Below the pieces are notes generated by a model. The model worked only from the letters and a program-made list of their open reading frames with translations. It searched no databases and had not been told where the DNA came from. From the NCBI GenBank assembly GCA_025352125.1, contig JANXTZ010000069.1, positions 1 through 49,793 of the forward strand: a stretch of 49,793 bases of DNA. Direction: 5' to 3'. The position numbers were made by a program, and so were the translations under genes. This stretch comes from Deinococcales bacterium (lineage in GTDB: Bacteria > Deinococcota > Deinococci > Deinococcales > JAAFIG01). Below, one piece after another: positions 42,082-49,793 of the stretch (its first letter is position 1; each line of letters starts with the position of its first letter).

Positions 42082-43251
42082 TCAAGATTGTCTGTTCTTA
42101 AAATCTTCGTAAGTAAACTCACGCACCACATCAAAACTGCCGTCTTCGCGCAAAATTCCGATACTCGGATGCTTCACGCCGTTGAACATCGTGGTTTTGA
42201 CAATCGTGTAATGAATCATGTCGTCGAACACCACCGTATCCCCAACCTCGAGCCTCTGGTCAAAGCTGTAATCTCCAATCACGTCGCCCGCCAGACAGGT
42301 CGTGCCACCCAGACGGTAGGTGTGGGGTTTCTCGAGGGGTTCGGCGGCGTTCAGAATGTCTGGTCGGTACGGCATCTCGAGGCAGTCGGGCATGTGGGCG
42401 GACACCGATATGTCGAGCACGGCGATGTCCATGCCGTTGCGCAGGGTGTCCACGACGCTCGAGACCAGCCAGCCGGTTTGCCAGCCGACCGCTTCGCCTG
42501 GCTCGAGAATCACCTCGAGATTCCATTTGGCTTTGAAAGCTTTGATCACTTTAACCAGGCGTTCAACATCGTAACTGGCTTTGGTGATGTGATGCCCGCC
42601 GCCGAAATTGACCCATTTCATGCGCGGCAAGAACTCGCCAAAGTTTTGTTCGATCACGTCGATGGTGCGCTCGAGCGTGTCCGCGCCCTTGCCGCACAGG
42701 CTGTGAAAATGCAATCCTTCGATGCCCTCGAGCAGTTCGGGTTTGAACTCCGAACGGGTCACACCGAGCCTCGAGAATGGCACGCAGGGGTCGTACAACG
42801 GCGTCTCGACCTCGGAGTATTCTGGGTTTATGCGGATGCCTGCCGAGATGACTCGAGGGGCATTCTTGACCATCTCACGGAATCTTGTCCACTGTGAAAA
42901 ACTGTTGAAACTGATGTGATCGGCAAGACTGAGGATGTCATCCATATCGTTTGGCGTGAAGGCAGGCGAGTACACATGCACTTCACCACCGAATTTTTCG
43001 CGCCCAAGTTGCGCCTCGTACAGACCGCTGGCGGTCGTGCCGTGCAGGTATTCTTTGATGATGCCAAAACTTGCCCACAGCGAATAGCCTTTTAAGGCGC
43101 AAATGATCTTTGCACCGCTCTCGAGTTGCACACGGTTTAATATTTCCATGTTGTGCCGCAACCGCGACTCGTCGAGCACGTAACAAGGGCTGGGAAAAGA
43201 TTTGAAATCGATACTTTCGAGCGGTCGGACTCGAGAAAAGGTTTGTGTCAT
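42082..43251 (-). CDS. nspC: Carboxynorspermidine decarboxylase
   Basis: 389-residue PLP enzyme of the alternative polyamine route, decarboxylating carboxynorspermidine or carboxyspermidine. Marks: FPSPCYVLDESRLRHN, the PLP lysine in IICALKGYSLWA (K54), HFHSLCGKGADTLE, WVNFGGGHHITK and VILEPGEAVGWQTG, then the active-site Cys region HMPDCLEMPYRPDI. AGAGG lies eight bases before ATG. The partner carboxy(nor)spermidine dehydrogenase is not adjacent. Deinococcota and Thermus-type polyamine routes use such enzymes, fitting the taxonomic guess. Confidence 0.94.
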   Translation of the reverse strand: MTQTFSRVRPLESIDFKSFPSPCYVLDESRLRHNMEILNRVQLESGAKIICALKGYSLWASFGIIKEYLHGTTASGLYEAQLGREKFGGEVHVYSPAFTPNDMDDILSLADHISFNSFSQWTRFREMVKNAPRVISAGIRINPEYSEVETPLYDPCVPFSRLGVTRSEFKPELLEGIEGLHFHSLCGKGADTLERTIDVIEQNFGEFLPRMKWVNFGGGHHITKASYDVERLVKVIKAFKAKWNLEVILEPGEAVGWQTGWLVSSVVDTLRNGMDIAVLDISVSAHMPDCLEMPYRPDILNAAEPLEKPHTYRLGGTTCLAGDVIGDYSFDQRLEVGDTVVFDDMIHYTIVKTTMFNGVKHPSIGILREDGSFDVVREFTYEDFKNRQS

Positions 43252-43316
43252 ATGCTACCTCTGAAAGCAGCATAAACCATTGATCGATTTGGGAAAAGCA
43301 CAAACTCGAGACACAC

Positions 43317-43361
43317 TTGACAACTTGATTCTCTTTTTGCATACTTTTTGGTATGCAAAAA
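43317..43361 (+). promoter_or_regulatory. mazEF promoter with palindromic operator covering the start codon
   Basis: TTGACA (43317-43322) and CATACT (43340-43345) are 17 bp apart. A perfect inverted repeat, TTTTTGCATAC (43334-43344) and GTATGCAAAAA (43351-43361), overlaps the -10 and includes the ATG at 43353. Transcription would begin about at the ATG, giving a leaderless mRNA. The palindrome is well placed for autorepression by MazE or MazEF. Confidence 0.8.
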
Positions 43362-43592
43362 AGTATGACCGTTTCAAAATGGACCATCAGCTTGCCGCCA
43401 GACTTGGCACGATTTGTCGAACAATTTCAGCACGATCACGCCCTCAGCCGCAGCGAGGTGATCGCCCAAAGTTTAAGGGTTATGCAAGAAGCCGAACTTG
43501 CAGCCGCCTACAAAGCCCACGCCCAAGAAAACGATCCAGAGCGCGAATTTTGGGACGCTGCGGCACTCGATGACGGACTCGAGGAAGCTTGA
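43353..43592 (+). CDS. mazE: MazE-type antitoxin (ribbon-helix-helix)
   Basis: 79 residues with a ribbon-helix-helix: strand MTVSKWTISLPPDL, helix ARFVEQFQHDHALS and helix RSEVIAQSLRVMQEAE, then an acidic C-terminal toxin-binding tail (NDPEREFWDAAALDDGLEE). The ATG at 43353 lies within the operator; ATG 43365 would remove four residues. It overlaps mazF by one base. Confidence 0.87.
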   Translation: MQKSMTVSKWTISLPPDLARFVEQFQHDHALSRSEVIAQSLRVMQEAELAAAYKAHAQENDPEREFWDAAALDDGLEEA

Positions 43593-43933
43593 TGCTGCCG
43601 AGACGGGGCGACATTTTCCTGGTCGATTTTGACCCAGCCCAAGCAGGGGAAGCCAACAAAACACGACCAGCCGTCATCATCACCAACAACAGCGCCAACA
43701 CGCACGGCTCGAGTGTGATTGTCTTACCAATATCGAGCAGTGTTGATTCGATTTATCCCTTTCAAATGCTTTTGCCGGTCTCACGCACCAACCTCGAGCA
43801 TGACAGCAAGGCGCAAACCGAACTCCTTCGCAGCGTCTCAAAAAGCAGACTTGTAAAACGATTGAGCTTCGTGCCAGAAGATGTCATGACCGATTTGGAC
43901 TCGAGAATCAAATTGCACCTTGGGTTAAGGTAG
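43592..43933 (+). CDS. mazF: MazF/PemK-type toxin endoribonuclease
   Basis: 113-residue mRNA interferase. Marks: RRGDIFLVDFDPAQAGEANKT, RPAVIITNN, SSVIVLPISS and the ending LLRSVSKSRLVKRLSF. The conserved Arg (RPAVI) and Thr/Ser positions of the active site are present. Start ATG 43592 overlaps the mazE stop (TGATG) with GAGGAAG ahead. Cleavage specificity cannot be read. Confidence 0.92.
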   Translation: MLPRRGDIFLVDFDPAQAGEANKTRPAVIITNNSANTHGSSVIVLPISSSVDSIYPFQMLLPVSRTNLEHDSKAQTELLRSVSKSRLVKRLSFVPEDVMTDLDSRIKLHLGLR

Positions 43934-43937
43934 GACC

Positions 43938-44684
43938 ATGAACCAATCTGAAATGAGTGCCATCAACCAAGCCGCCTGGAACACGGGCGCTTACGAGGCT
44001 TGGGTGATCGAGAACGGCACACCCGCCCACCTCGCGGCGACACTCGAGCCTGAAAAGATTCTCAAACGGGTTTTGAAGCATTTGGGCAATTTGAATGGTA
44101 AAAAAGTGGCAAACCCGCTCGGTTCGAGGGGCAAAGCTGGAGTGGCAATGGCGTTGCTTGGTGCGAACGTCACGATTTTTGATCTTTCAGAATCGAACAA
44201 GCGTTACGCCCTCGAGCTTGCGACTGCCGCCAACGTCAAACTCGAGTATGTGGTTGGGGATTTTATGCAACTCGAGACGCAAAATGACGATTTTGATGTT
44301 GTGCTGATGGAACTCGGGATTTTGCACTGGTTCATGGATTTGAATGCCCTGGCAAAACAAGTTCACGGCATCATGAACACCGGTGGACGATTTGTCGTGA
44401 ACGACTTTCATCCGATTGCCTCAAAACTCTTGAGCAAAACCCAGACCCAAACGCTGGCTGACCGAGATTATTTTGACTCGAGTCCGCATTCGGGCAAAGT
44501 TCCGTATCAGGGCTTGATCAAAATCGAAACGCCAGATTGCTTGACACGATGCTGGACTTTGGGCGAAATTGTGACCGCCCTCGCCCAGAACGGCTTTCAG
44601 ATCGAGACGCTCGAGGAAACCCCAGGTTGGGGGTTTGACGCCAAGATTCCAGGTTTGTTCACGCTGGTGGCAACTGCAATTTAA
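43938..44684 (+). CDS. Class I SAM-dependent methyltransferase
   Basis: 248 residues. SAM-binding marks: VANPLGSRGKAGVAMALLGANVT in place of the usual G-rich loop (motif I looks modified: NPLGSRG), FDLSESNKRYA, VVGDFMQL and the post-I DVVLMELGILHWFMDL. FVVNDFHPIASKLL follows. GGTAGG six bases before ATG. Starts five bases after mazF, possibly on one transcript. Substrate unknown. It ends overlapping the convergent HAD gene by four bases. Confidence 0.83.
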   Translation: MNQSEMSAINQAAWNTGAYEAWVIENGTPAHLAATLEPEKILKRVLKHLGNLNGKKVANPLGSRGKAGVAMALLGANVTIFDLSESNKRYALELATAANVKLEYVVGDFMQLETQNDDFDVVLMELGILHWFMDLNALAKQVHGIMNTGGRFVVNDFHPIASKLLSKTQTQTLADRDYFDSSPHSGKVPYQGLIKIETPDCLTRCWTLGEIVTALAQNGFQIETLEETPGWGFDAKIPGLFTLVATAI

Positions 44685-45436
44685 AGCAAGTTTTGCTCGA
44701 GCCACAATGCGACACCGTGTTCACTGGGCGGCGCGATGCGTTCGTGCTCACGCGTCAAACTCAAATCTCCGCCTTCAACCACGATGCTGCGCCCAGCCCA
44801 CTCGAGCATGGCGTGGTCGTTGCCGCCGTCGCCGAAAGCAATCGTGTCATGTTGCGCCACGCCCAATGTTTCGGCGATCAATTTCAGTGCCGTGCCCTTG
44901 GTTGCCCCGCCGCGTGTCACCTCGAGGTACCGGTTGCCCCAGGGGTAAAACATCAGGTCTTGATGGTGCTGCTCGAGTTTTTGCTGCAAACCGTCGTTGC
45001 CGCTTTCAAAGACAATTTTGTAAACACTTTCATTTTCATACTGCGACCAAGCCCTGACCTTGTGTCCCTCGTTGTGCGCCCACAGCCAACGTTCGTGGCT
45101 TGGATCAAGCACGTAAAAATGCTCGCCGGTGGCGACAAAAAAGCCATCGACTTTCGAGGCTTCAATCAGTTTTTGAGCGATCAATCCCTCGAGCTTGTGC
45201 TCGAACAAGACGCTGCCATCAGAATGTTGAACCCGCGCCCCCTGAGCCGTACCGTAAGGCGCTTGAAGTTTTAAGATGTCCAGAAAAGGTCTGGCGCTGG
45301 TTTCGGTGCGCCCCGTGATGACCGTCACCAAATGCCCCGCGTCTCGAGCCAAGCGAATCGCTTTTTGAATTGGTTCGGGAATCATGTTCCCATCTGGTAC
45401 GATTGTTCCGTCAAGATCAAAAGCAAGAAGTTTCAC
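44681..45436 (-). CDS. HAD-superfamily Cof-type phosphatase (subfamily IIB)
   Basis: 251 residues. HAD motif I is LLAFDLDGTIVP (nucleophile Asp), motif II is VITGRT, and motif III/IV are GATKGTALKLIAETLGV with IAFGDGGNDHAMLEWAG; the large cap between residues 80 and 180 is of the Cof type. GTG start. Such enzymes hydrolyse sugar phosphates or pyridoxal phosphate; substrate not specified by sequence. Confidence 0.92.
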   Translation of the reverse strand: MKLLAFDLDGTIVPDGNMIPEPIQKAIRLARDAGHLVTVITGRTETSARPFLDILKLQAPYGTAQGARVQHSDGSVLFEHKLEGLIAQKLIEASKVDGFFVATGEHFYVLDPSHERWLWAHNEGHKVRAWSQYENESVYKIVFESGNDGLQQKLEQHHQDLMFYPWGNRYLEVTRGGATKGTALKLIAETLGVAQHDTIAFGDGGNDHAMLEWAGRSIVVEGGDLSLTREHERIAPPSEHGVALWLEQNLL

Positions 45437-45500
45437 GCTTACAGCCTATCATCTTCAAAAAGAACCTTTGAGCCAATTGAGGCTCGAGTTGACCAGAACA

Positions 45501-47021
45501 TTACCGTTTGATGTCAGGCATTGCCGATGGTGACGACGCCACGAACACCGATGCCCGGAACGTGCCAGCTCGAGCGGTCTTGATGCTTTGCGGAATCCGC
45601 GCCCATGAACCATAACGCAATACTGCGCCGTTGCGATCCCAGGCGTAAAATTGCGACCTGTTGTTGGACAGGTTTCGATTTGAGCTGTTGACCACAACCG
45701 TTTGAGCCTGCGACCTGACTTTGGCTTGCGCTCGCGCTTTGGCTTGAGCACTGGCTTTGGCTTGGGCGGCAACCCGAGCGCGTTGATCGGCTTTGGCTTG
45801 AGCCTGCGCACGTGCGTTCGTTCGGGCTTCTTGACGCGCTTTGTTTCTGGCATCAATTTGCGCTTGTTCGGCGGCTTTGGCTCGAGATGCCGCCAAAGCT
45901 TGGGCATTGTCTGACTGACGGGTTTTCTCGAGTTGCGCCTGACGAACTTTTTCGATTTGGGCTTGGCGGGCTTGTTCACCCTTCGCCAGACGGGCTTTCT
46001 CGAGCGCCAGTTTATTGGCTTTGATTTGCGCCTGTTCAGCCGCAGCTTGACGCGTCTTTTCTTGAGCTGCCTTGACTGTCTCCAGACGCGCTTGTTCAAC
46101 TTTAGCCAATCGCGCCTTTTCGAGTTGCGCTTGACGGGTCTTCTCCAGTGCGGCAGCTTTGGCTTCTTGTTCGAGTTCGACTTGCGATTTGGTCGGTTTG
46201 ACTGGGGCAGAAATCTCTGGAGTTGAAACGGTGGGATTTGGTTTTTGAACCGTTGTCGGCTTGACGACGGTGGCATTTGTGGGTGGTTTCACCACAGAAA
46301 CACTTGGTTTGGTGGTTTGTTTTGCTGGATTGTTGGGCGTTCCCTGGGCGGCACTCGGATTTTGAACCGTGCTCGAGTCAGGGGTGCTCGGTTTGATGGC
46401 GACCGTGTTCGGGTCGGCGGGGTCTGTCACCGAAGCGGCAAGACTCGGCGGCGGGTTGACCAGTTTGGAGATGACAGCCATGCCGCCCAAACCGCCGGCA
46501 AAGGCAAGTAAACCCAAACCGATCACCGCCAGCGGCGCAAGTTGTCTGGAATTGACTCGAGGTGCGGGAGCTGGATAGGCGTCGTTGAAATCGTCAATCA
46601 ATATCGAGGTCTGACGCGGATCAATCTGTTGATGCGGCGCGTCGCTCGGGTCGATCATGACCGTGGTGTTCCCCGCCTCAAAATGACCCGATGCCCCGAG
46701 CAAAGTCGGATTGGGCTGGCTGACGGGCACGTAGTCGCGGCGCAAACCCATTTCAGTTTTTGAGGTTGACACTGCCAACTTGGCGGTTTGAATTGGTGGA
46801 CCATCCTCGACGGGTTCATCGATGACCGTGCCCTTGGAATCACCTTGGGTGTCAAGTGTCGGATTGAGAAATGAGTTGACCTTGCGGTACGCCTCGAGCA
46901 CCCGCGTCACATTGCGCAAATCGGTCTTCTCGAGCCGATTCTTGAGGGAAATGTTGAGCATACTCGGTTCTAAAGTCCGTTCGGACAAATCCAGAATCAC
47001 CAGGGCTTCGCGCAGCGTCAT
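45501..47021 (-). CDS. TolA-like coiled-coil membrane protein with Ala/Gln/Lys/Arg-rich region
   Basis: 506 residues. A helical N-terminal domain (LREALVILDLSERTLEP to RVLEAYRKVNSFLNP) precedes an acidic linker, one TM segment around residues 160-185 (APLAVIGLGLLAFAGGLGGMAVI), a Thr/Pro/Val-rich region (about 190-270), then about 170 residues of A/Q/K/R/E repeats (EKARLA, EQARQA, AQAKA) forming a long coiled coil or single helix, and a short C-terminal domain. N-in topology puts the repeats outside. ATG 47021 with GAGG; the TTG at 47027 is less well placed. Function unknown; the plan resembles TolA or cell-envelope spanning proteins. Confidence 0.75.
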   Translation of the reverse strand: MTLREALVILDLSERTLEPSMLNISLKNRLEKTDLRNVTRVLEAYRKVNSFLNPTLDTQGDSKGTVIDEPVEDGPPIQTAKLAVSTSKTEMGLRRDYVPVSQPNPTLLGASGHFEAGNTTVMIDPSDAPHQQIDPRQTSILIDDFNDAYPAPAPRVNSRQLAPLAVIGLGLLAFAGGLGGMAVISKLVNPPPSLAASVTDPADPNTVAIKPSTPDSSTVQNPSAAQGTPNNPAKQTTKPSVSVVKPPTNATVVKPTTVQKPNPTVSTPEISAPVKPTKSQVELEQEAKAAALEKTRQAQLEKARLAKVEQARLETVKAAQEKTRQAAAEQAQIKANKLALEKARLAKGEQARQAQIEKVRQAQLEKTRQSDNAQALAASRAKAAEQAQIDARNKARQEARTNARAQAQAKADQRARVAAQAKASAQAKARAQAKVRSQAQTVVVNSSNRNLSNNRSQFYAWDRNGAVLRYGSWARIPQSIKTARAGTFRASVFVASSPSAMPDIKR

Positions 47022-47173
47022 GGGCAAACCTCGAGCCTGTGAAAGTCCAGTTTGCTAAGGAAAAAACAATTCATGGTTTAATTCTACTAAACTTTGACTG
47101 ACAAAAACATTTCCATGACCTGAAATCAAACTGATTTCAACACACCATCCCACATTTTTTGGAGGCACATCCC

Positions 47174-47656
47174 ATGATTCTCGTCCTGAACGGTCCAAAC
47201 CTCAATCGTCTCGGCACCAGGGAACCTGGTATTTACGGGTCCATGACCTTGACCCAACTCGAGCAGCGGTGTGAGGGCTGGGCAAAAACCTTGAAACTGG
47301 GCGTCAAATGCCAACAATCAAACTTTGAAGGGCAGCTTCTCGAGTGGATTCAAAGTGCCAGCGAGCAGGGATTTCAGGGCATCATCATCAACCCTGGAGC
47401 ATTAACCCATTACTCGTTTGCGCTGCGGGATGCCATCGCGGGTCAGGACTTGCCGGTGCTCGAGGTGCATCTTTCCAACGTTCACGCCCGAGAAGAATTC
47501 AGGCACACCAGCGTGATTGGCGCCGTTTGCAAGGGTGCGATCATCGGTTTGGGCGCAGAGGGGTACCGATTGGCGCTCGAGTTTTTCAGTGACCATTTAA
47601 ACGCAACACTCGAGCGCAACGACCAGGTCTTGCCTCATCCAACACGGTTTGCCTGA
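47174..47656 (+). CDS. aroQ: 3-dehydroquinate dehydratase, type II
   Basis: 160-residue shikimate-pathway enzyme. Marks: LVLNGPNLNRLGTREPGIYG with the catalytic Tyr 22, QSNFEGQLLEWIQ, IIINPGALTHYSFALRDA, EVHLSNVHAREEFRHTSV with the catalytic His and the late GLGAEGYRLALEF. ATG 47174 is eight bases after GGAGG; a TTG at 47159 is possible. Other aro genes are not in the window. Confidence 0.95.
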   Translation: MILVLNGPNLNRLGTREPGIYGSMTLTQLEQRCEGWAKTLKLGVKCQQSNFEGQLLEWIQSASEQGFQGIIINPGALTHYSFALRDAIAGQDLPVLEVHLSNVHAREEFRHTSVIGAVCKGAIIGLGAEGYRLALEFFSDHLNATLERNDQVLPHPTRFA

Positions 47657-47704
47657 AACTTTTTGGATCACAGCAACAACGCTCCAAACTCGAGCGTCAA
47701 CCCG

Positions 47705-49210
47705 TCAATCCCGTCCCAAACCCTCAAACTCGAGATTTTCAAACTCGAGCGCCTCTTTGGCACTGACTGGCGCAAACTCGAGTTGACGTTGCGGGGTTTC
47801 AGTTTCTCGAGTGGCGGTTTTTTTGGTCGGGTGAGGTTCACCTTTGCGTCTTCTCGAGATGCCCTCCTCTACCGTGTCTTTGGCGACAACCTCGAACAAA
47901 ACCGCGAATTTGCCCGTTTTGCGCCGCAAAATTCGCCCCAAGCGTTGCACGTGTTCCCTGGTCGAACCTGACCCCGAAAGCACCACGGCAACATTGGCTT
48001 CTGGCACATCCACGCCCTCATTCAAAACTTTGGAGGTCACGATCACAGGGTATTCCCCAGATTTGAAGCGCTCGAGCACCGCATGACGTTCTTTTACTGG
48101 GGTTTGATGCGTGATGGCAGGAATCAACAAGCGTTTTGAAATGTCGTAAACCGCGTCATTATCGTCGGTAAACACCAGCACTCGAGCGCTACGGTGATTC
48201 TCGAGAATGTTATCAAGTGCACGAATTTTGGCTTGAGTTCCGAGAGAAAGCTTCCGCATTTCACGGTGCGCGAGCATGGCGCGGCGACCCTCACTGGTGC
48301 TCGCGCTGCGCCGCACAAAACGCTGCCATCCCTCGAGCGAACCCAAGAAAATGTTTTGATCTTTCAAAAACGCATCTCGAACGGCTTTGGCTTTGACATA
48401 GGCTTCACGCTCGAGCGGGGTGAGTTCGACTTCGACACGTTTAATTTGAAACGCGCTGAGCGAATCTCCAGCCAAATCTTCTGGTCGCGCCTCAAACACC
48501 GTTGGACCAATCAGCGTCTCGAGGTCACGGTGTTTCCCGTCGCTGCGCTCGAGGGTGGCGGTTAAGCCAAGTCGAAATTTTGCCAGGCTGTACTCGGCAA
48601 TTTGGCGGTACAAACCACCAGGCAAGTGATGACACTCGTCAAAAATCAAGAGCGCCCAGCGGTTGCCGTGTTGTTCGATGGCTCGAGCGGCGCTGTCATA
48701 GGTGGCGACCACGACCTCGGTGATGTCATACGAGCCACCGCCGAGCAAACCAATTTTTTGCCCTGGAAATGCCGCCTCGAGTCCGGCGTACCATTGGTGC
48801 ATCAAATCGAGGGTTGGCACGCAAATTAGGGTGCTTTTGGAGGTCAATCGCATGGCGAGTTGCGCCACCAACGTTTTGCCCGCGCCCGTCGGTAAGACGA
48901 CCACACCTGCACGTCCCGCTCGAGTCCAGGCGTTCAAAGCGTCAGTCTGATGCGGGTACGGCTCGAGGTTTTGGGCTGAAACCAGGTTTAAGTCTGCGAA
49001 TTTTGCGGCGCGGTCATCGACTTGCACGCCGTCTCGAGACAAACCGTCCACCAAAGCGCGGTATTTGAACGCTGGGGCGCGAAGCCGTTCGATACGGTCA
49101 TCCCAGATGGCAATTCCAGCCCAAGCCGTACTCGAGGGTGGTGGATGCAGAATCAGTGTGCCACGGTCAAAAGTCAGGACACTGCGGTGTTTGAAACTGC
49201 TCGAAGACAC
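47705..49210 (-). CDS. DEAD/DEAH-box DNA helicase, XPB-like
   Basis: 501-residue superfamily 2 helicase. Motifs: PYPHQTDALNAW (Q-like), VVLPTGAGKTLVAQL (I), ICVPTLDLMHQW (Ia), LIFDECHHLPGG (II, DECH), GLTATLER (III), VLVFTDDNDAVY (IV region), VTSKVLNEGVDVPEANV (V) and REHVQRLGRILRRK (VI). An N-terminal wing precedes it, as in XPB-type proteins. The start is GTG 49210, seven bases from a TATGAT box; the in-frame ATG at 49288 would place the start past the divergent gene's start. Probably acts in DNA repair. Confidence 0.9.
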   Translation of the reverse strand: MSSSSFKHRSVLTFDRGTLILHPPPSSTAWAGIAIWDDRIERLRAPAFKYRALVDGLSRDGVQVDDRAAKFADLNLVSAQNLEPYPHQTDALNAWTRAGRAGVVVLPTGAGKTLVAQLAMRLTSKSTLICVPTLDLMHQWYAGLEAAFPGQKIGLLGGGSYDITEVVVATYDSAARAIEQHGNRWALLIFDECHHLPGGLYRQIAEYSLAKFRLGLTATLERSDGKHRDLETLIGPTVFEARPEDLAGDSLSAFQIKRVEVELTPLEREAYVKAKAVRDAFLKDQNIFLGSLEGWQRFVRRSASTSEGRRAMLAHREMRKLSLGTQAKIRALDNILENHRSARVLVFTDDNDAVYDISKRLLIPAITHQTPVKERHAVLERFKSGEYPVIVTSKVLNEGVDVPEANVAVVLSGSGSTREHVQRLGRILRRKTGKFAVLFEVVAKDTVEEGISRRRKGEPHPTKKTATRETETPQRQLEFAPVSAKEALEFENLEFEGLGRD

Positions 49211-49216
49211 CCGAAA

Positions 49217-49278
49217 ATCATACCAAGAGCATATGAGCGGGTCGAAATGAATTGACAAGTTAAAGGATGCAATATGAT
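49217..49278. promoter_or_regulatory. Divergent leaderless-type promoters
   Basis: On the minus strand, TATGAT (49222-49217) is six bases before the helicase GTG at 49210. On the plus strand, TTGACA (49252-49257) and TATGAT (49273-49278, spacing 15) precede ATG 49287 by eight bases. Neither gene has a clear ribosome-binding site, so both could be transcribed as leaderless mRNAs. Confidence 0.6.
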
Positions 49279-49286
49279 GACCCAAC

Positions 49287-49610
49287 ATGACGACTGAATT
49301 TCAAAACTTGATGCTTGTCATTCCAGAAAAGCCCAATTCCGAACGGGATGCAGTCTCGGTGGCGTGGCAATCCGGTGGTGGCGAAGCGCTTAGGCTTGGA
49401 CGTTTTTGGGAACCACCAATAATTAAAGCATCTCGAGTACGACTTTATGGCAATGACACGTTTTGTTTGGTGTTGGCAGAAAAACTTGGAATGAAATTGG
49501 TTTCTCCAGCAGACGATTTGTTGTTACACGTGGGATTCGATTTGTTAAAACGAAAAGTACAATCTCGAGAATTGGGACCATTCTCGGAGCATGATTTCCC
49601 ACGTTTGTGA
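49287..49610 (+). CDS. Hypothetical protein
   Basis: 107 residues, no TM segment, no family recognised. Motif-like content: MLVIPEKPNSERDAVSVAW, GEALRLGRFWEPP, RVRLYGNDTFCLVLAEKL. The gene is divergent from the helicase and appears to be leaderless. One CTCGAG and one TCTCGAG overlap it. Its placement next to the helicase may be incidental. Confidence 0.65.
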   Translation: MTTEFQNLMLVIPEKPNSERDAVSVAWQSGGGEALRLGRFWEPPIIKASRVRLYGNDTFCLVLAEKLGMKLVSPADDLLLHVGFDLLKRKVQSRELGPFSEHDFPRL

Positions 49611-49692
49611 AATCCCTTGTCCCAAAAGTATTTCGATCTTCAATTTATCAATCTAGTGGGTCACTTGCTGTGCTTATAAGGTTAAAAGCGTT

Positions 49693-49793
49693 TTGAATCA
49701 ACCATCGCACCAGACCCAGCTAACCGCCGCGCTTTCGCTCGTTCCCGACGTAACTTTCGCTTCCCGCCCCACACGAACCGTGTTGGCGCTCGA
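49693..49793 (+). CDS. Possible start of a gene continuing past the window
   Basis: A TTG at 49693 opens an uninterrupted frame to the right edge (33 codons, MNQPSHQTQLTAALSLVPDV...). TATAAG lies about 15 bases upstream and AAGG is nearby. Codon composition resembles the rest of the window. No domain is visible in so short a piece. Confidence 0.4.
   Translation, partial: MNQPSHQTQLTAALSLVPDVTFASRPTRTVLAL

Noticed and set aside
45455..46276. Lys/Arg-rich 273-codon frame on the minus strand
   Set aside because: Frame-shifted reading of the TolA-like repeats; repeats give open frames in several registers.

Overview
The window reads as a chromosomal segment of a free-living bacterium, most likely a member of the Deinococcota. 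This is inference from several features together: a bacillithiol-type deacetylase (BshB1), a carboxynorspermidine decarboxylase (NspC), a DUF4388-type protein, many GTG/TTG starts, and several genes with a -10-like box only a few bases before the start codon, as in leaderless mRNAs. Base composition looks only moderately GC-rich. The most striking global feature is the palindrome CTCGAG, which recurs about every 120 bp on average, against about one per 4 kb by chance. It behaves like a highly iterated palindrome and leaves a clear imprint on codon choice.

Layout. 1-141: end of an IS1-like element. 189-3061: ABC importer operon (two permeases, ATPase, small coupled gene) read leftwards. 3071-7246: small accessory genes (GNAT, RelE/ParE-type toxin-antitoxin pair, VapBC, a frameshifted Imm1-like gene, Uma2) placed on both sides of dihydropyrimidinase. 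7293-10011: dihydropyrimidine dehydrogenase PreA/PreT. Together with hydA and probably the ABC importer this forms a reductive pyrimidine catabolism locus. 10174-11039: VOC protein and a NuoE-like small protein.

11107-22742: a sugar-acid locus. It holds 6-phosphogluconate dehydrogenase, an IdnO-like reductase, a LacI-type regulator, a 2-hydroxyacid dehydrogenase, L-idonate 5-dehydrogenase, a three-gene sugar ABC transporter, gluconolactonase and a GarR-like reductase. A shared 14-bp operator sits at the LacI-gene promoter and at the ABC-transporter promoter, each overlapping a -10 box, so the regulator very probably controls itself and the importer. The likely route is uptake of idonate or ketogluconates, reduction to gluconate, phosphorylation by an enzyme not seen here, and oxidation by Gnd.

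22746-28152: P-loop protein, PlsY, BshB1, a membrane protein, a YyaL-type thioredoxin-domain protein and a phosphoribosyltransferase-like protein. 28356-33584: an unknown protein, a DUF4388 protein, a sensor-HAMP protein without an output domain, and an ammonium transporter, ending in a strong terminator. 33651-35791: thrS preceded by a threonine-rich leader peptide and competing inverted repeats, which look like an attenuation system. 35974-40153: a DUF1345 membrane protein, an alpha/beta hydrolase interrupted by an in-frame amber codon, an HD protein, a secreted protein, folK and a degenerate nucleotidyltransferase-like gene. 40284-40448: tRNA-Gln(CTG) and tRNA-Glu(CTC) with promoter and terminator. 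40491-49793: a DHFR-like reductase, AraC-type regulator, nspC, mazEF, a methyltransferase, a HAD phosphatase, a TolA-like coiled-coil membrane protein, aroQ, an XPB-like helicase and two small genes at the right edge.
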